DNA of 64,000 nucleotides. It comes from an uncultured Pelagibacteraceae bacterium (GTDB lineage: Bacteria; Pseudomonadota; Alphaproteobacteria; Pelagibacterales; Pelagibacteraceae). The notes under the pieces were generated by a model. That model did no database searches. It was not told the origin of the DNA and saw nothing but the letters and a program-made list of their open reading frames with translations. The stretch spans positions 248,001 through 312,000 of the forward strand of contig CABZOF010000002.1 of the NCBI GenBank assembly GCA_902527215.1. The letters run 5' to 3'. The position numbers and the translations under genes were made by a program. Of this stretch, positions 26,071 through 35,320 are shown one piece after another (position 1 is the first letter of the stretch; the number at the start of each line of letters is the position of its first letter).

Positions 26071-27543
26071 ATGGACAATCTTTTATTAATGATGACACCT
26101 TTGTTTAGTTCTAAGTTGTTAATTGTTTTAATTTTTGGGACTTTATTTGGACTGATCTTAGGCGTTCTACCAGGATTAGGCCCTACAACTGGTGGTGCAT
26201 TAATTTTACCATTTACTATGACTTTAGACCCTCTTTCAGCAATAGTTCTCTTAACATCAATTTACTGTGCTGGAACATACGGCGGTGCAATCACTGCAGT
26301 TTTAATAAATACCCCTGGAACTCCAGCAGCAGCAGCCACTTGTCTGGATGGTTATCCCCTAGCTCAAAAAGGGGAAGCAGGAAGAGCCTTGGGTATGGCA
26401 ACAGTTTCAAGCACAGTGGGCGGAATATTTAGTGTGATAGTTTTGGTATTTTTTGCACCTGTTTTAGCTCAACTTGCTTATGAATTTGGTCAACCAGAAT
26501 ATTTTGCGTTAGCTATTTTTGGTTTAACAATGCTAGCATCAATTGGTGAAGGAAGTCCGATCAAAAATTTAATCGCTGGTGCGTTTGGAATTTTAATTTC
26601 TACTATTGGAAAAGATTTTATGACTTCAATTGATAGATTTACTTATGGTATAAATGAGCTTTCTGTAGGAATAGGATTTATACCAGTTGTAGTGGGTTTA
26701 TTTGCAATAAGCGAAATGTTAACTCAGTCTACACTTCTTGATCAAGTTTTTAAAAGAGTTGCGCTAAAAGCGGTAAAACTTCCATCCTTAGATGATTATA
26801 AAAAAACCTGGAAAACTATTCTTAGATCTAGTGGTATTGGTTCATTTATTGGAGTTTTGCCAGCTGAGGGTGGTACTGTAGCATCTTTAATTGGTTATTC
26901 AGAAGCAAAAAGATTTTCTAAAGAGCCAGAAGAATTTGGAAAAGGATCAATAGAAGGTATTGCCGGAGCTGAGGCAGCAAATAATGCTGCTACAGGTGGT
27001 GCAATGGTTCCAACTTTGGCATTAGGAATACCTGGAAGTGCTACAACAGCAGTCATATTAACTGGGCTTATAATTCATGGTGTAAGACCAGGTCCAGATC
27101 TATTTAGAGAGCAACCAGACTTTTTGTATGGAATTTTTGGGGCAATGTTAATTGCTAATGTTTTATTTTTTATATTTGGATTTTTTGGCGCAAAATTATT
27201 TGCAAGAATAACTTTAGTTCCAAACAAAATTTTGTGGCCAATGATATTTGCTGTATCTGTGTGTGGAACATACTCTCTAAGTCAATCTATCATTGATGTT
27301 TGGATTATGTTGTTTTTTGGAGTACTAGGATTTTTCATGAGAAGATTTGGTTTTTCAGTTGTGCCTGTAATTATAGGATTAATTTTAGGAGAATTAGTAG
27401 AAGGAACTCTAAGACAATCTTTAGTTATATTTGATGGAAACTGGCTTATGTTTTTAACAAGACCTATAGCTTTAACTTTTTTTATTTTATCTTTAATTGC
27501 ATTAGCTTTTCCTTTATTAAGATCAAAAAAACAAAAAAAATAA
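26071..27543 (+). CDS. Tripartite tricarboxylate transporter large membrane subunit (TctA family)
   Basis: A 490-residue polytopic membrane protein with about eleven hydrophobic segments, near the usual 500 residues. The family signature blocks are present: LGVLPGLGPTTGGALILPFT near residue 30, YGGAITAVLINTPGTPAA near 70, and the related second-half motif AAEAANNAATGGAMVPTLALGIPGS-like region near 300, here beginning GAEAANNAATGG. It is the ion-coupled translocation subunit for the ligand delivered by TctC. It lies one base after tctB and one base before the SDR gene, so transport and metabolism are probably cotranscribed. Confidence 0.93.
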   Translation: MDNLLLMMTPLFSSKLLIVLIFGTLFGLILGVLPGLGPTTGGALILPFTMTLDPLSAIVLLTSIYCAGTYGGAITAVLINTPGTPAAAATCLDGYPLAQKGEAGRALGMATVSSTVGGIFSVIVLVFFAPVLAQLAYEFGQPEYFALAIFGLTMLASIGEGSPIKNLIAGAFGILISTIGKDFMTSIDRFTYGINELSVGIGFIPVVVGLFAISEMLTQSTLLDQVFKRVALKAVKLPSLDDYKKTWKTILRSSGIGSFIGVLPAEGGTVASLIGYSEAKRFSKEPEEFGKGSIEGIAGAEAANNAATGGAMVPTLALGIPGSATTAVILTGLIIHGVRPGPDLFREQPDFLYGIFGAMLIANVLFFIFGFFGAKLFARITLVPNKILWPMIFAVSVCGTYSLSQSIIDVWIMLFFGVLGFFMRRFGFSVVPVIIGLILGELVEGTLRQSLVIFDGNWLMFLTRPIALTFFILSLIALAFPLLRSKKQKK

Positions 27544-27544
27544 T

Positions 27545-28294
27545 ATGATTAATTTTGATTTAAAAGATAGAGTTGCAATAGTGACAGGAGGCGCCCAAGG
27601 TTTTGGACTAGCTATTACTGAGAGATTTATTGCTTCAGGAGCGAGAGTGGTAATTTGGGATATAGATGAAGAGGCAATCATAACCGCAACAAAAAAAATT
27701 AATTCAGATAAGCTTTCATACCAAATTGTGGATGTTGGAAATTATCAGAATATAGAAAAAAATTTAGCTGAAACTGAAAAATCACACAAAAAAATTGACA
27801 TTTTTATTAATAATGCAGGTGTTGCAGGCAAAAATACAACTGTTGTTGATTACCCACTTGATGAATGGAAAAAGGTAATAGACTTAAATTTAAACGCTGT
27901 ATTTTATTGTTGTAAAGCAGTTACTCCTTATATGATTAAAAATAATTATGGAAGAATCGTAAATATTGCTTCAATTGCTGGAAAAGAGGGCAACCCTAAT
28001 GCAAGCGCATATAGTACATCAAAAGCAGGAGTTATAGGTTTAACAAAGTCATTGGGAAAAGAACTAGCATTAAAAAATATTGCAGTTAATTGTGTGACTC
28101 CAGCAGCAGCAAAAACAAGAATATTTGATCAAATGACCGAAGAACATATAAATTATATGTTATCTAAAATTCCTAGAAATAAGTTTGCAAAAGTTAATGA
28201 ATTAGCATCCCTAGTGACTTGGTTATCAAGTGAGGAAAATTCTTTTTCAACAGCAGCGGTCTTTGATTTGAGTGGTGGGAGAGCAACTTATTGA
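27545..28294 (+). CDS. Short-chain dehydrogenase/reductase (SDR)
   Basis: A 249-residue classical SDR with the cofactor motif GGAQGFG near residue 14, NNAG near 90, the catalytic Ser in NIASIAGKEG and the YSTSK tetrad (Tyr/Lys) near 155. An Asp after the second strand (IWDIDE) favours NAD over NADP. The general appearance is FabG-like, but the operon with a carboxylate transporter, RhmD-like and PdxA2-like enzymes suggests oxidation of a keto-deoxy sugar acid. The final DLSGGRATY ending is normal for the family. Substrate unknown. Confidence 0.85.
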   Translation: MINFDLKDRVAIVTGGAQGFGLAITERFIASGARVVIWDIDEEAIITATKKINSDKLSYQIVDVGNYQNIEKNLAETEKSHKKIDIFINNAGVAGKNTTVVDYPLDEWKKVIDLNLNAVFYCCKAVTPYMIKNNYGRIVNIASIAGKEGNPNASAYSTSKAGVIGLTKSLGKELALKNIAVNCVTPAAAKTRIFDQMTEEHINYMLSKIPRNKFAKVNELASLVTWLSSEENSFSTAAVFDLSGGRATY

Positions 28295-28297
28295 TTT

Positions 28298-29200
28298 ATG
28301 CAAATAGGTATTGATGTTGGAGCTACAAAAATCGAAAGTGTAGTTTTAGATGAAAAAGGAAACGAAAGTCACCGTGAGAGAACTGATTGTCCAAAAGACT
28401 ATTTTCAAATTATAAAAACAATTAAAGAAATTAATAAAAAGTTAGAAAAAAAATTAAATAAAGAGTTACCAATTGGTGTTTGCCACCCTGGTATTCATTC
28501 ACCTCAAACTGGATTAGTTAAGAACGCTCCAAACTGCTATTGGTTAGAAAAAAAACCATTTCAAAATGATCTAAGAAAAGAATTAGGTAAAGAGGTATTT
28601 TGTGAAAATGATGCCAATTGCTTCGCTTTGTCAGAAGCTCTAGATGGTGCAGGAAAACATTATAAAATTGTTTATGGAATTATTATTGGTTCTGGAGTAG
28701 GTGGTGGTTTAGTGATAGACAAAAAAATTGTTAGCGGACCAAATGGAGTAGCAGGAGAGTGGGGACATAATCAAATTAACCATTTAATTTCCAAAAAAGA
28801 AAATTTCGAGTCTACCAATCTAAGAGAGGGTGAGATTGAGAGTTTTATGTCAGGATTAAGTTTAGCTAAAAAATTTAATAAGCAATATAAAAAAAATTTC
28901 AAAACTAATGAGATCTTTGAACTATATAGAAAACATGATTTAGATGCTGAAAATTTAATAGATAATTTTAAAGTAAATTTAGCAATGTCCTTATCAAATA
29001 TAATTAACATTCTTGATCCCGATTGTTTCGTTTTTGGTGGGGGTGTTTCAAATGAAATTGATTTTTTAAGTGAAATCGAAACTATAGTAAGAAAATTTGT
29101 AACAGGCAGAGAGTATGATGGTGTGTTTCTTAAACCAAAGTACGGAGATGCTAGTGGCGTCAGAGGTGCTGCAAGATTAGGGAGAAAATCAATCTATTAA
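28298..29200 (+). CDS. ROK-family sugar kinase lacking the zinc-binding cysteines
   Basis: A 300-residue protein with the ROK layout: N-terminal GIDVGATKIE phosphate motif, catalytic Asp in ENDANCFALSEA near residue 105, GSGVGGGLVID near 133 and GEWGHN near 155. The overall pattern resembles Mak-type fructokinases. The usual C-x-C-G-x-x-G-C zinc site after the GH motif is replaced by ESTNLREGEIES (about 171-182), leaving only the Gly and the Glu after it. A sugar or keto-sugar-acid kinase is likely, possibly providing the phosphorylated substrate for the PdxA2-like enzyme. That link is inference. Confidence 0.8.
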   Translation: MQIGIDVGATKIESVVLDEKGNESHRERTDCPKDYFQIIKTIKEINKKLEKKLNKELPIGVCHPGIHSPQTGLVKNAPNCYWLEKKPFQNDLRKELGKEVFCENDANCFALSEALDGAGKHYKIVYGIIIGSGVGGGLVIDKKIVSGPNGVAGEWGHNQINHLISKKENFESTNLREGEIESFMSGLSLAKKFNKQYKKNFKTNEIFELYRKHDLDAENLIDNFKVNLAMSLSNIINILDPDCFVFGGGVSNEIDFLSEIETIVRKFVTGREYDGVFLKPKYGDASGVRGAARLGRKSIY

Positions 29201-29203
29201 TAT

Positions 29204-29233
29204 TACAAATCAATTATTGGTTGTATTTTTTTT
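29204..29233 (+). terminator. Possible weak terminator after the ROK kinase gene
   Basis: A short imperfect stem-loop around CAAT/ATTG in 29204-29224, with G-U and bulged pairs, is followed by a run of nine Ts. It sits just after the kinase stop and before a good promoter match, as expected for an operon boundary, but the stem is weak. Confidence 0.4.
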
Positions 29234-29235
29234 TC

Positions 29236-29265
29236 TTGTAGTCTTTTAATAAATCAATCTATAAT
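29236..29265 (+). promoter_or_regulatory. Candidate sigma70 promoter of the CUT1 operon
   Basis: TTGTAG (29236-29241) and a perfect TATAAT (29260-29265) are separated by 18 bases, 46 bases before the binding-protein start. It directly follows a T-run that may end the previous operon. Confidence 0.5.
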
Positions 29266-29310
29266 TGTTTTTTTTAAGTTAACTTAATTTAACAAATAAG
29301 AGGGAAATAT

Positions 29311-30567
29311 ATGAAAAAAATGCTAATTGCTTTAATTGCTTTTGCATTCACTTCTACATCTTCTTTTGCAGGACCAAAAATTGAGGTTTTGCACTGGTGG
29401 ACATCGGGTGGTGAAGCAGCAGCACTTAAAGTATTAAAAGATGATTTCGCTGCAAACGGTGGTGAATGGTTAGACATGCCTGTAACAGGTGGCGGTGGAG
29501 ACGCTGCTAACGTTGCACTTAAAGCAAGAATAGTTGCAGGAGATCCTCCTTCAGCTTCTCAAATTAAAGGTCCAACAATTCAAGAATATGATCAAGAAGG
29601 AGTAGTTGCTCCATACAACATTGATCCTATTGCTCAATCAGAAGGTTGGGATGGATTATTAGATCCTATGATTGCTGCGGTTCACAAATGTCAGAACAAC
29701 AGTGGTCCATATTGTGCGGCTCCAGTAAACATTCATAGAATTGATTGGATGTGGGCTAACAAAGCAGTGTTCGATGCTAATGGAATTTCAGTTCCTACAT
29801 CTTGGGATGAATTAAATGCAGCAGCAGAAAAACTTCAAGCTGCAGGTATCATTCCTTTTGCACATGGTGGTCAAGCTTGGCAAGACGCAACAGTCTTCGA
29901 AGCAGTAGCTATGGGTATTGGTGGAAATAACTATTATAAAAACTGTTATGTAGATCTTAAAGAAACCTGTTTAAGAAGTGAGACAACTGTAAAAGTTTTT
30001 GATCAAATGAGAAAACTTCAAGGTTTCACTGATGAAGGTAGCCCAGGAAGAGATTGGAACGTTGCTACTGGAATGGTTATTGAAGGAAAAGCTGGTTTCC
30101 AAATTATGGGTGACTGGGCAAAAGGAGAATTTACTGCTGCTGGAAAAGTACCAGGCGTAGATTACTATTGTGCTGCAACTCCATCTAATAATGGATACTT
30201 GTACAATGTAGATAGCTTTATATTCTACAAAACAAGTGACCCAGATAAACAAGAAGGTCAAAAATTATTAGCTAAATTAATGATGGGTAAAAACTTCCAA
30301 AAAGTTTTCAACTTATACAAAGGATCAATTCCAGCACGTTTAGATGTACCAATGGATGAGTTTGATAAATGTGCAAAAACATCAAATTCTGACATCAAAA
30401 CTGCAGGAGCAAGTGGAGGATTAGTTCCAAGTTTTGCTCATGGAATGGCTCAAGGTAATACTATGAAAGCTGCTTTACAAGATGTGATTACAGAACACTT
30501 TAATTCTGACATGTCCTCAGTTGATGCAGCAAATGCTTTGGCAGATTCAGTTTTAGATAATATGTAA
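29311..30567 (+). CDS. CUT1 ABC transporter sugar-binding protein
   Basis: A 418-residue periplasmic protein of the extracellular solute-binding protein family 1 (MalE/UgpB/GtsA-like). A signal peptide of about 20 residues ends near SSFAG. The mature protein starts IEVLHWWTSGGEAAALKVL, a pattern typical of glucose/mannose-type binding proteins, with the substrate-contact region GDPPSASQIKG near 85 and the hinge MGDWAKGEF near 270. A GAGGGAAA ribosome binding site and a following terminator suggest high expression. It heads an operon with two permeases, an ATPase, an SDR and a Gfo/Idh enzyme. Glucose or another hexose is the most likely ligand, but this is not proven. Confidence 0.92.
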   Translation: MKKMLIALIAFAFTSTSSFAGPKIEVLHWWTSGGEAAALKVLKDDFAANGGEWLDMPVTGGGGDAANVALKARIVAGDPPSASQIKGPTIQEYDQEGVVAPYNIDPIAQSEGWDGLLDPMIAAVHKCQNNSGPYCAAPVNIHRIDWMWANKAVFDANGISVPTSWDELNAAAEKLQAAGIIPFAHGGQAWQDATVFEAVAMGIGGNNYYKNCYVDLKETCLRSETTVKVFDQMRKLQGFTDEGSPGRDWNVATGMVIEGKAGFQIMGDWAKGEFTAAGKVPGVDYYCAATPSNNGYLYNVDSFIFYKTSDPDKQEGQKLLAKLMMGKNFQKVFNLYKGSIPARLDVPMDEFDKCAKTSNSDIKTAGASGGLVPSFAHGMAQGNTMKAALQDVITEHFNSDMSSVDAANALADSVLDNM

Positions 30568-30579
30568 AATACAAAAATT

Positions 30580-30613
30580 AAGGCCACCTAAGAATTAGGT
30601 GGCCTTTTTTTTT
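30580..30613 (+). terminator. Rho-independent terminator after the CUT1 binding-protein gene
   Basis: A perfect 11-base-pair stem (30580-30590 with 30596-30606) with a 5-base loop runs into nine Ts. It lies 12 bases after the stop and upstream of the permease genes, so these depend on read-through or another promoter. Confidence 0.92.
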
Positions 30614-30637
30614 AATCAAAATTAGAAAATATTTATA

Positions 30638-31513
30638 ATGCTCAAGTGGCTAGAAAAAAACCTACCTAAAATCGTAATGGCTCCTGCTGTTGGATTAATT
30701 GGTTGGTTTGTTTATGGTTTTGTACTTTGGACATTATATATATCTTTTACAAATTCAAAAATATTACCCAAGTATGAACTTTGGGGAGTAGGTCAATATG
30801 TTAAACTTTGGGGTTCTAGAAAATGGCTTATTGCAGTTGATAACCTTCTCATTTTCACGGCCTTATTCTTAATTTTTTGTATAGTGATTGGCATTATTCT
30901 TGCAATATTTTTAGATCAAAAAATCAGGGCCGAAGGTGTCTTGAGAACTATTTACCTATATCCTATGGCTTTATCATTTATCGTTACAGGAACAGCTTGG
31001 AAATGGATTTTAAATCCCACACTTGGTATTCAAAAAATGTTTATCGATTGGGGATTTGAAAACTTTACATTCGATTGGTTGGTCAATCGAGAAATGGCCA
31101 TCTACACCATTGTCATTGCAGGTGTTTGGCAATCTGCAGGATTTGTAATGGCATTATTTCTAGCTGGGTTGAGATCAGTTGAGGATGAAATCATTAAAGC
31201 AGCCAAAATAGATGGTGCAAATTTATTTACAGTTTATTGGAAAATTCTACTACCAATGATGAGACCAGTTTTTTTTACAAGTTTTGTAATTTTGGTTCAT
31301 ATATCAATTAAAAGTTATGATCTTATTGTTGCGTTAACTCAGGGTGGTCCAGGCATATCTACAACTATGCCTGCATTGTATATGACACAAACTGCATTTC
31401 ACAAAAGTCAAGTTGGTTTGTCAGCAGCGAGTGCGATGATGATGTTTATGGCAGTAGCAGCTGTGATTATACCCTATTTATATTCCGAATTGAGGAGAGA
31501 AAATGCAAGATAA
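30638..31513 (+). CDS. CUT1 ABC transporter permease, MalF/UgpA type
   Basis: A 291-residue inner-membrane protein with six main hydrophobic segments. The EAA loop that docks on the ATPase is visible near residue 185 (IKAAKIDGANLFTVYWKILLPMMRP). The short N-terminus before the first helix is usual for glucose-type CUT1 systems. It begins after the terminator and overlaps the second permease by 11 bases, indicating coupled translation of the two membrane subunits. Confidence 0.93.
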   Translation: MLKWLEKNLPKIVMAPAVGLIGWFVYGFVLWTLYISFTNSKILPKYELWGVGQYVKLWGSRKWLIAVDNLLIFTALFLIFCIVIGIILAIFLDQKIRAEGVLRTIYLYPMALSFIVTGTAWKWILNPTLGIQKMFIDWGFENFTFDWLVNREMAIYTIVIAGVWQSAGFVMALFLAGLRSVEDEIIKAAKIDGANLFTVYWKILLPMMRPVFFTSFVILVHISIKSYDLIVALTQGGPGISTTMPALYMTQTAFHKSQVGLSAASAMMMFMAVAAVIIPYLYSELRRENAR

Positions 31514-32405
31514 AACCCACTCTTCATATAAACAGCTTGAACAAAAATCTAAATATACAAATATGTTTTTGAGATGGTTTTTATATTTTGTTTTAGTAAT
31601 TTTTGCTTTGTATTTTATTTTTCCCTTATACGTAATGGTTGTTACTTCATTAAAAACAATGGAAGAAATCCGTCAAGGAACACTTCTAACTTGGCCAAAT
31701 GGATTAAATTTTGACTCTTGGTTAGTTGCATGGGGTGGAAGAGGATATGGTGCAGGCGATACTTTCTTAAAACCATATTTTTGGAATTCAATTAAAATGG
31801 TTGTTCCAGCAGTATTCTTTTCTACTTTTATTGGTGCGATGGCGGGATACGTTTTAACAAAATGGAGGTTCAAGGGAGACAAATGGGTTTTCCTTTTCCT
31901 ATTATTTGGTTGCTTTATTCCTTATCAAGCAATCCTATTACCCATGGCTAGAACTCTTGGAGTTCTGGGAATATCGAATTCTGTAATTGGACTTGTTTTA
32001 GTTCATACAGTTTATGGAATTCCATTTACAACTTTATTTTTTAGAAATTTTTATGTTTCTATTCCTTCTGAATTAGTAAAAGCTGCTAGAATAGATGGGG
32101 CAGGGTTTTTTAAAATATTTTTTAAAATTTTACTTCCAGTATCAACTCCAATCATAGTAGTAACAATAATCTGGCAATTCACACAAATTTGGAACGACTT
32201 TTTATTTGGCTCAACATTTTCATTTGGAGAGGCAGCTCCAATACAAGTTGCTTTAAATAATATGGTTTTATCAAGCACTAGTGTTAAAGAATACAATGTA
32301 GATATGGCATCTGCTATTATTGCAGGAATTCCAACACTTATTGTATATGTTCTAGCAGGTAAATATTTTATTAGAGGATTAACTTCAGGAGCAGTAAAAG
32401 GATAG
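31503..32405 (+). CDS. CUT1 ABC transporter permease, MalG/UgpE type
   Basis: A 300-residue membrane protein with a first helix near residues 24-45, the FPLYVMVVTSLKT periplasmic segment typical of MalG-type subunits, and the EAA loop near residue 190 (VKAARIDGAGFFKIFFKILLP). It pairs with the preceding permease and is followed after two bases by the ATPase. Together these complete a four-gene CUT1 importer with normal subunit lengths. Confidence 0.93.
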   Translation: MQDKTHSSYKQLEQKSKYTNMFLRWFLYFVLVIFALYFIFPLYVMVVTSLKTMEEIRQGTLLTWPNGLNFDSWLVAWGGRGYGAGDTFLKPYFWNSIKMVVPAVFFSTFIGAMAGYVLTKWRFKGDKWVFLFLLFGCFIPYQAILLPMARTLGVLGISNSVIGLVLVHTVYGIPFTTLFFRNFYVSIPSELVKAARIDGAGFFKIFFKILLPVSTPIIVVTIIWQFTQIWNDFLFGSTFSFGEAAPIQVALNNMVLSSTSVKEYNVDMASAIIAGIPTLIVYVLAGKYFIRGLTSGAVKG

Positions 32406-32407
32406 AG

Positions 32408-33502
32408 ATGAAAACATTAAAAATAGAAGAATTATCAAAAAACTTTGGATCAACTGAGGTTTTAAGGAAAATTAATTTAGAGATAGATGAAGGTAATTTC
32501 TTAGTTCTTTTAGGTCCCTCTGGATGTGGAAAATCTACACTATTAAATATTATTGCAGGATTAGAAACTATTAATGAGGGGAACGTTCACATAGATGATT
32601 ACAATGTAAGTAAAGTAGAGCCAAAAGACCGAAATATTGCAATGGTATTCCAATCTTATGCTTTGTACCCATCAATGAATGTACGTGAAAATATGATCTT
32701 TGGTCTTAAACAAGCTAAAGTTTCAAAGGAGAAAATCGAAGAGCAATTAGAAAAAGTATCAAAATTTTTACAAGTAGATGCTTTGTTAGAGAGAAAGCCA
32801 TCACAATTATCAGGCGGACAAAGACAGCGTGTTGCAATAGGTAGAGCACTAGTTAGAGAACCAAGAATATTTCTATTTGATGAACCTTTATCAAATTTAG
32901 ATGCAAAGTTAAGGGTTGAGATGAGACGAGAAATTAAAAAACTTCATCAGCAACTTAAAACAACAGTAGTTTATGTAACGCACGATCAAACAGAAGCTAT
33001 GAGTTTAGGTACAAATATTGCAATTATGAATCATGGTGTAATTCAGCAAAATGATACACCTGAAAATATTTACAATAAACCTAGTAATACTTTTGTGGCA
33101 GACTTTATAGGCTCTCCATCAATGAATTTAATAAAAGGCAATTTAAAAGAAAGTTCAAATAAAGTTTCATTCGTTACCCATGGATCAAATATTGAAATTC
33201 CAATAAATGGATATGATTTCAAAGAAAAGTCTAATTTAGATAATAAAGAGGTTTTTTTTGGAATAAGACCAGAACATATATTTTTTAAAAAATCTAATGA
33301 AGAAGATTTTGAGATTAATTTAAGAGCAGATTTAAGTGAATATATTGGACATGAACAGATAATGACCTTTAATTTTGAAAATCAAGAGTTGTTAGCTAAA
33401 TTTCCATCAACAGTAAAAATAGATCTATCAAAAAATACAAAATTATTCTTTGATTTAACTCAAATTTCATTGTTTGATGCTAAAACTGAGGAGAGAATTT
33501 GA
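32408..33502 (+). CDS. CUT1 ABC transporter ATP-binding protein, MalK/UgpC type
   Basis: A 364-residue ATPase. Walker A GPSGCGKST lies near residue 38, the Q-loop in MVFQSYALYPSMNV near 80, the signature LSGGQRQRVAIGRA near 135, Walker B IFLFDEPLSNLDA near 155 and the H-loop in YVTHDQTEAMSL near 190. A C-terminal TOBE-like regulatory region from about residue 235 contains FFGIRPEHI. It energises uptake through the two adjacent permeases. It immediately precedes an SDR whose ATG starts on the base after its stop. Confidence 0.95.
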   Translation: MKTLKIEELSKNFGSTEVLRKINLEIDEGNFLVLLGPSGCGKSTLLNIIAGLETINEGNVHIDDYNVSKVEPKDRNIAMVFQSYALYPSMNVRENMIFGLKQAKVSKEKIEEQLEKVSKFLQVDALLERKPSQLSGGQRQRVAIGRALVREPRIFLFDEPLSNLDAKLRVEMRREIKKLHQQLKTTVVYVTHDQTEAMSLGTNIAIMNHGVIQQNDTPENIYNKPSNTFVADFIGSPSMNLIKGNLKESSNKVSFVTHGSNIEIPINGYDFKEKSNLDNKEVFFGIRPEHIFFKKSNEEDFEINLRADLSEYIGHEQIMTFNFENQELLAKFPSTVKIDLSKNTKLFFDLTQISLFDAKTEERI

Positions 33503-34264
33503 ATGAAAGTAAAATATTTTGACTTAAAAAATAAAAAAGTTTTTATTACTGGAGGTGGCTCAGGCATTGGAGCTTCAATAGTCGAACATTTTTGTGAACA
33601 GGAATGTGATGTTTATTTTGTTGATATCAATAAGAAAGACTCAAATAAATTAATTAAAGATCTTAAAAAAAAAGGTCTTAAAGTACCTCATTTTATTGAA
33701 TGTAATCTTATTAAAATAAAAAAATTACAAAATATCATTCAAAAAATAATTAAATCTAAAGGTCCTATCGATATTTTAATAAATAATGCAGCTAATGATG
33801 ACAGACACTCCACAGATCAAGTAGATGAAAAATATTGGAATAACAGAATGGATGTGAATTTAAAACATTTTTTCTTTACAATTAAAGCAGTTTTAAAAGG
33901 AATGATTAAAAATAAAAGTGGAGCTATCGTAAATTTAAGTTCAGTTTCATGGATGTTGGGTGAGGGTGATAAAGTTGCTTACGAGACAGCAAAGTCTGCT
34001 GTTATTGGTCTCACTAGATCTTTTGCTAGAGAATTTGGTAAATATAATATTAGATGCAACTCAGTTACTCCTGGATCAATTGCCACTGAGAGACAAATAA
34101 AGCATTGGCTAACTCCAAAGTATAAAAAATTTATTCTCGATAAACAGTGCTTAAAGAGACAACTAAAGCCTGAAGATGTGGCAAGTTTAGTTGTTTATCT
34201 ATCCTCAGAGGTATCGTCAGGATGTACAAAACAAAATTTTATAATTGACGCTGGAATTACTTAA
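33503..34264 (+). CDS. Short-chain dehydrogenase/reductase (SDR)
   Basis: A 253-residue classical SDR with GGGSGIGAS near residue 17, NNAAND near 94, Ser in NLSSVSWMLG near 146 and Tyr/Lys in YETAK near 160. The Asp in YFVDINK after the second strand suggests NAD. The NNAAND and WMLGEGD features resemble sugar dehydrogenases of the galactose/arabinose/fucose type that oxidise the free sugar to its lactone. Position directly behind a CUT1 importer supports oxidation of an imported sugar. Substrate not determined. Confidence 0.83.
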   Translation: MKVKYFDLKNKKVFITGGGSGIGASIVEHFCEQECDVYFVDINKKDSNKLIKDLKKKGLKVPHFIECNLIKIKKLQNIIQKIIKSKGPIDILINNAANDDRHSTDQVDEKYWNNRMDVNLKHFFFTIKAVLKGMIKNKSGAIVNLSSVSWMLGEGDKVAYETAKSAVIGLTRSFAREFGKYNIRCNSVTPGSIATERQIKHWLTPKYKKFILDKQCLKRQLKPEDVASLVVYLSSEVSSGCTKQNFIIDAGIT

Positions 34265-34275
34265 AATCTAAATTT

Positions 34276-35313
34276 GTGCTTAAGAAAATAAAGATTTCAG
34301 TTGTTGGTATTGGCCTGATGGGTCAACAACATTTAAAAGCAATAAATAAATCCAAATTTTGTGTATTGCACTCAGTTGTTGAAATCAAAAAGCATGAGAG
34401 TAAATTAATAAAAAGGTTAAATGTTCCAATCTATAATAATATTAATTATTTAATAAAAGAAAATAAACCAGATGCAGTAATTATTGCAACTCCAAATAGT
34501 TTACATGAAAAACATACAATAGAATTTTTAAAATCTAAAATTCCAGTACTTTTAGAAAAACCTATTTCAGATAATATAGCTTCTGCGAAAAAAATTATTA
34601 AAGCATCAAAGATATACAGAACACCTTTGTTAATTGGTTATCATAGGAGACATAATTCAATAGTTAATGCTGTTAAAAAGGTAATTAAGTCAGGAAAGTT
34701 AGGAAGGATAGTTTCTGCAAATGTACTATTTTGGTTATACAAGAACAAAAAATATTTTAAAGAAAATTGGAGAACATCAAAAGGAGGAGGTCCACTAGGA
34801 ATTAATTTAGTACATGATTTAGATATTATATGTTTTCTACTTGGACCAATTAATTATGTTCAAGCATTTGCATCAAACAAAATAAGAAAGCATAAAGTAG
34901 AAGATACCGCTTGTGTTAATCTTATATTCAAATCTGGAGCTTTATGTACGATAAATATCTCAGATACAATAGTGTCGCCTTGGAGTTACGAATTAACAGC
35001 TGGTGAAAATCCTGCATATCCAATTACAAACCAATCTTCATACTTTATTGGTGGAACTAAAGGATCAATAAAATTTCCAAATATTAGTATTTGGTATTAT
35101 AAAAAAGCGAGAAGTTGGTGGAATTTAATTGATTCAAAAAAAATCAAAATAAAGAAAAGTAGGGAAACACTCGTTAATCAAATTGATCATTTTTCAAAAG
35201 TGGTTCAAAAAAAAATTAAACCAAAAGTAACAGGAGAAGATGGTTTAATTTCGCTTAAGGTATTTGATGCTATTCTAAAAAGCTCTAATTTAGGAAAAAA
35301 AATTAAATTATGA
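34276..35313 (+). CDS. Gfo/Idh/MocA-family oxidoreductase (GTG start)
   Basis: A 345-residue Rossmann dehydrogenase. It has GIGLMGQQHLKAI near residue 12, LEKPISDN with the catalytic lysine near 95, GYHRRHN near 122 and the catalytic segment GGGPLGINLVHDLDIICFLLGP near 172, which retains His and Asp. It starts at GTG 11 bases after the SDR gene. Its lysine content is high. It is probably cotranscribed with the CUT1 importer and would act on the imported sugar or its keto form; no substrate can be named. Confidence 0.82.
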   Translation: MLKKIKISVVGIGLMGQQHLKAINKSKFCVLHSVVEIKKHESKLIKRLNVPIYNNINYLIKENKPDAVIIATPNSLHEKHTIEFLKSKIPVLLEKPISDNIASAKKIIKASKIYRTPLLIGYHRRHNSIVNAVKKVIKSGKLGRIVSANVLFWLYKNKKYFKENWRTSKGGGPLGINLVHDLDIICFLLGPINYVQAFASNKIRKHKVEDTACVNLIFKSGALCTINISDTIVSPWSYELTAGENPAYPITNQSSYFIGGTKGSIKFPNISIWYYKKARSWWNLIDSKKIKIKKSRETLVNQIDHFSKVVQKKIKPKVTGEDGLISLKVFDAILKSSNLGKKIKL

Positions 35314-35320
35314 GTTTTTT

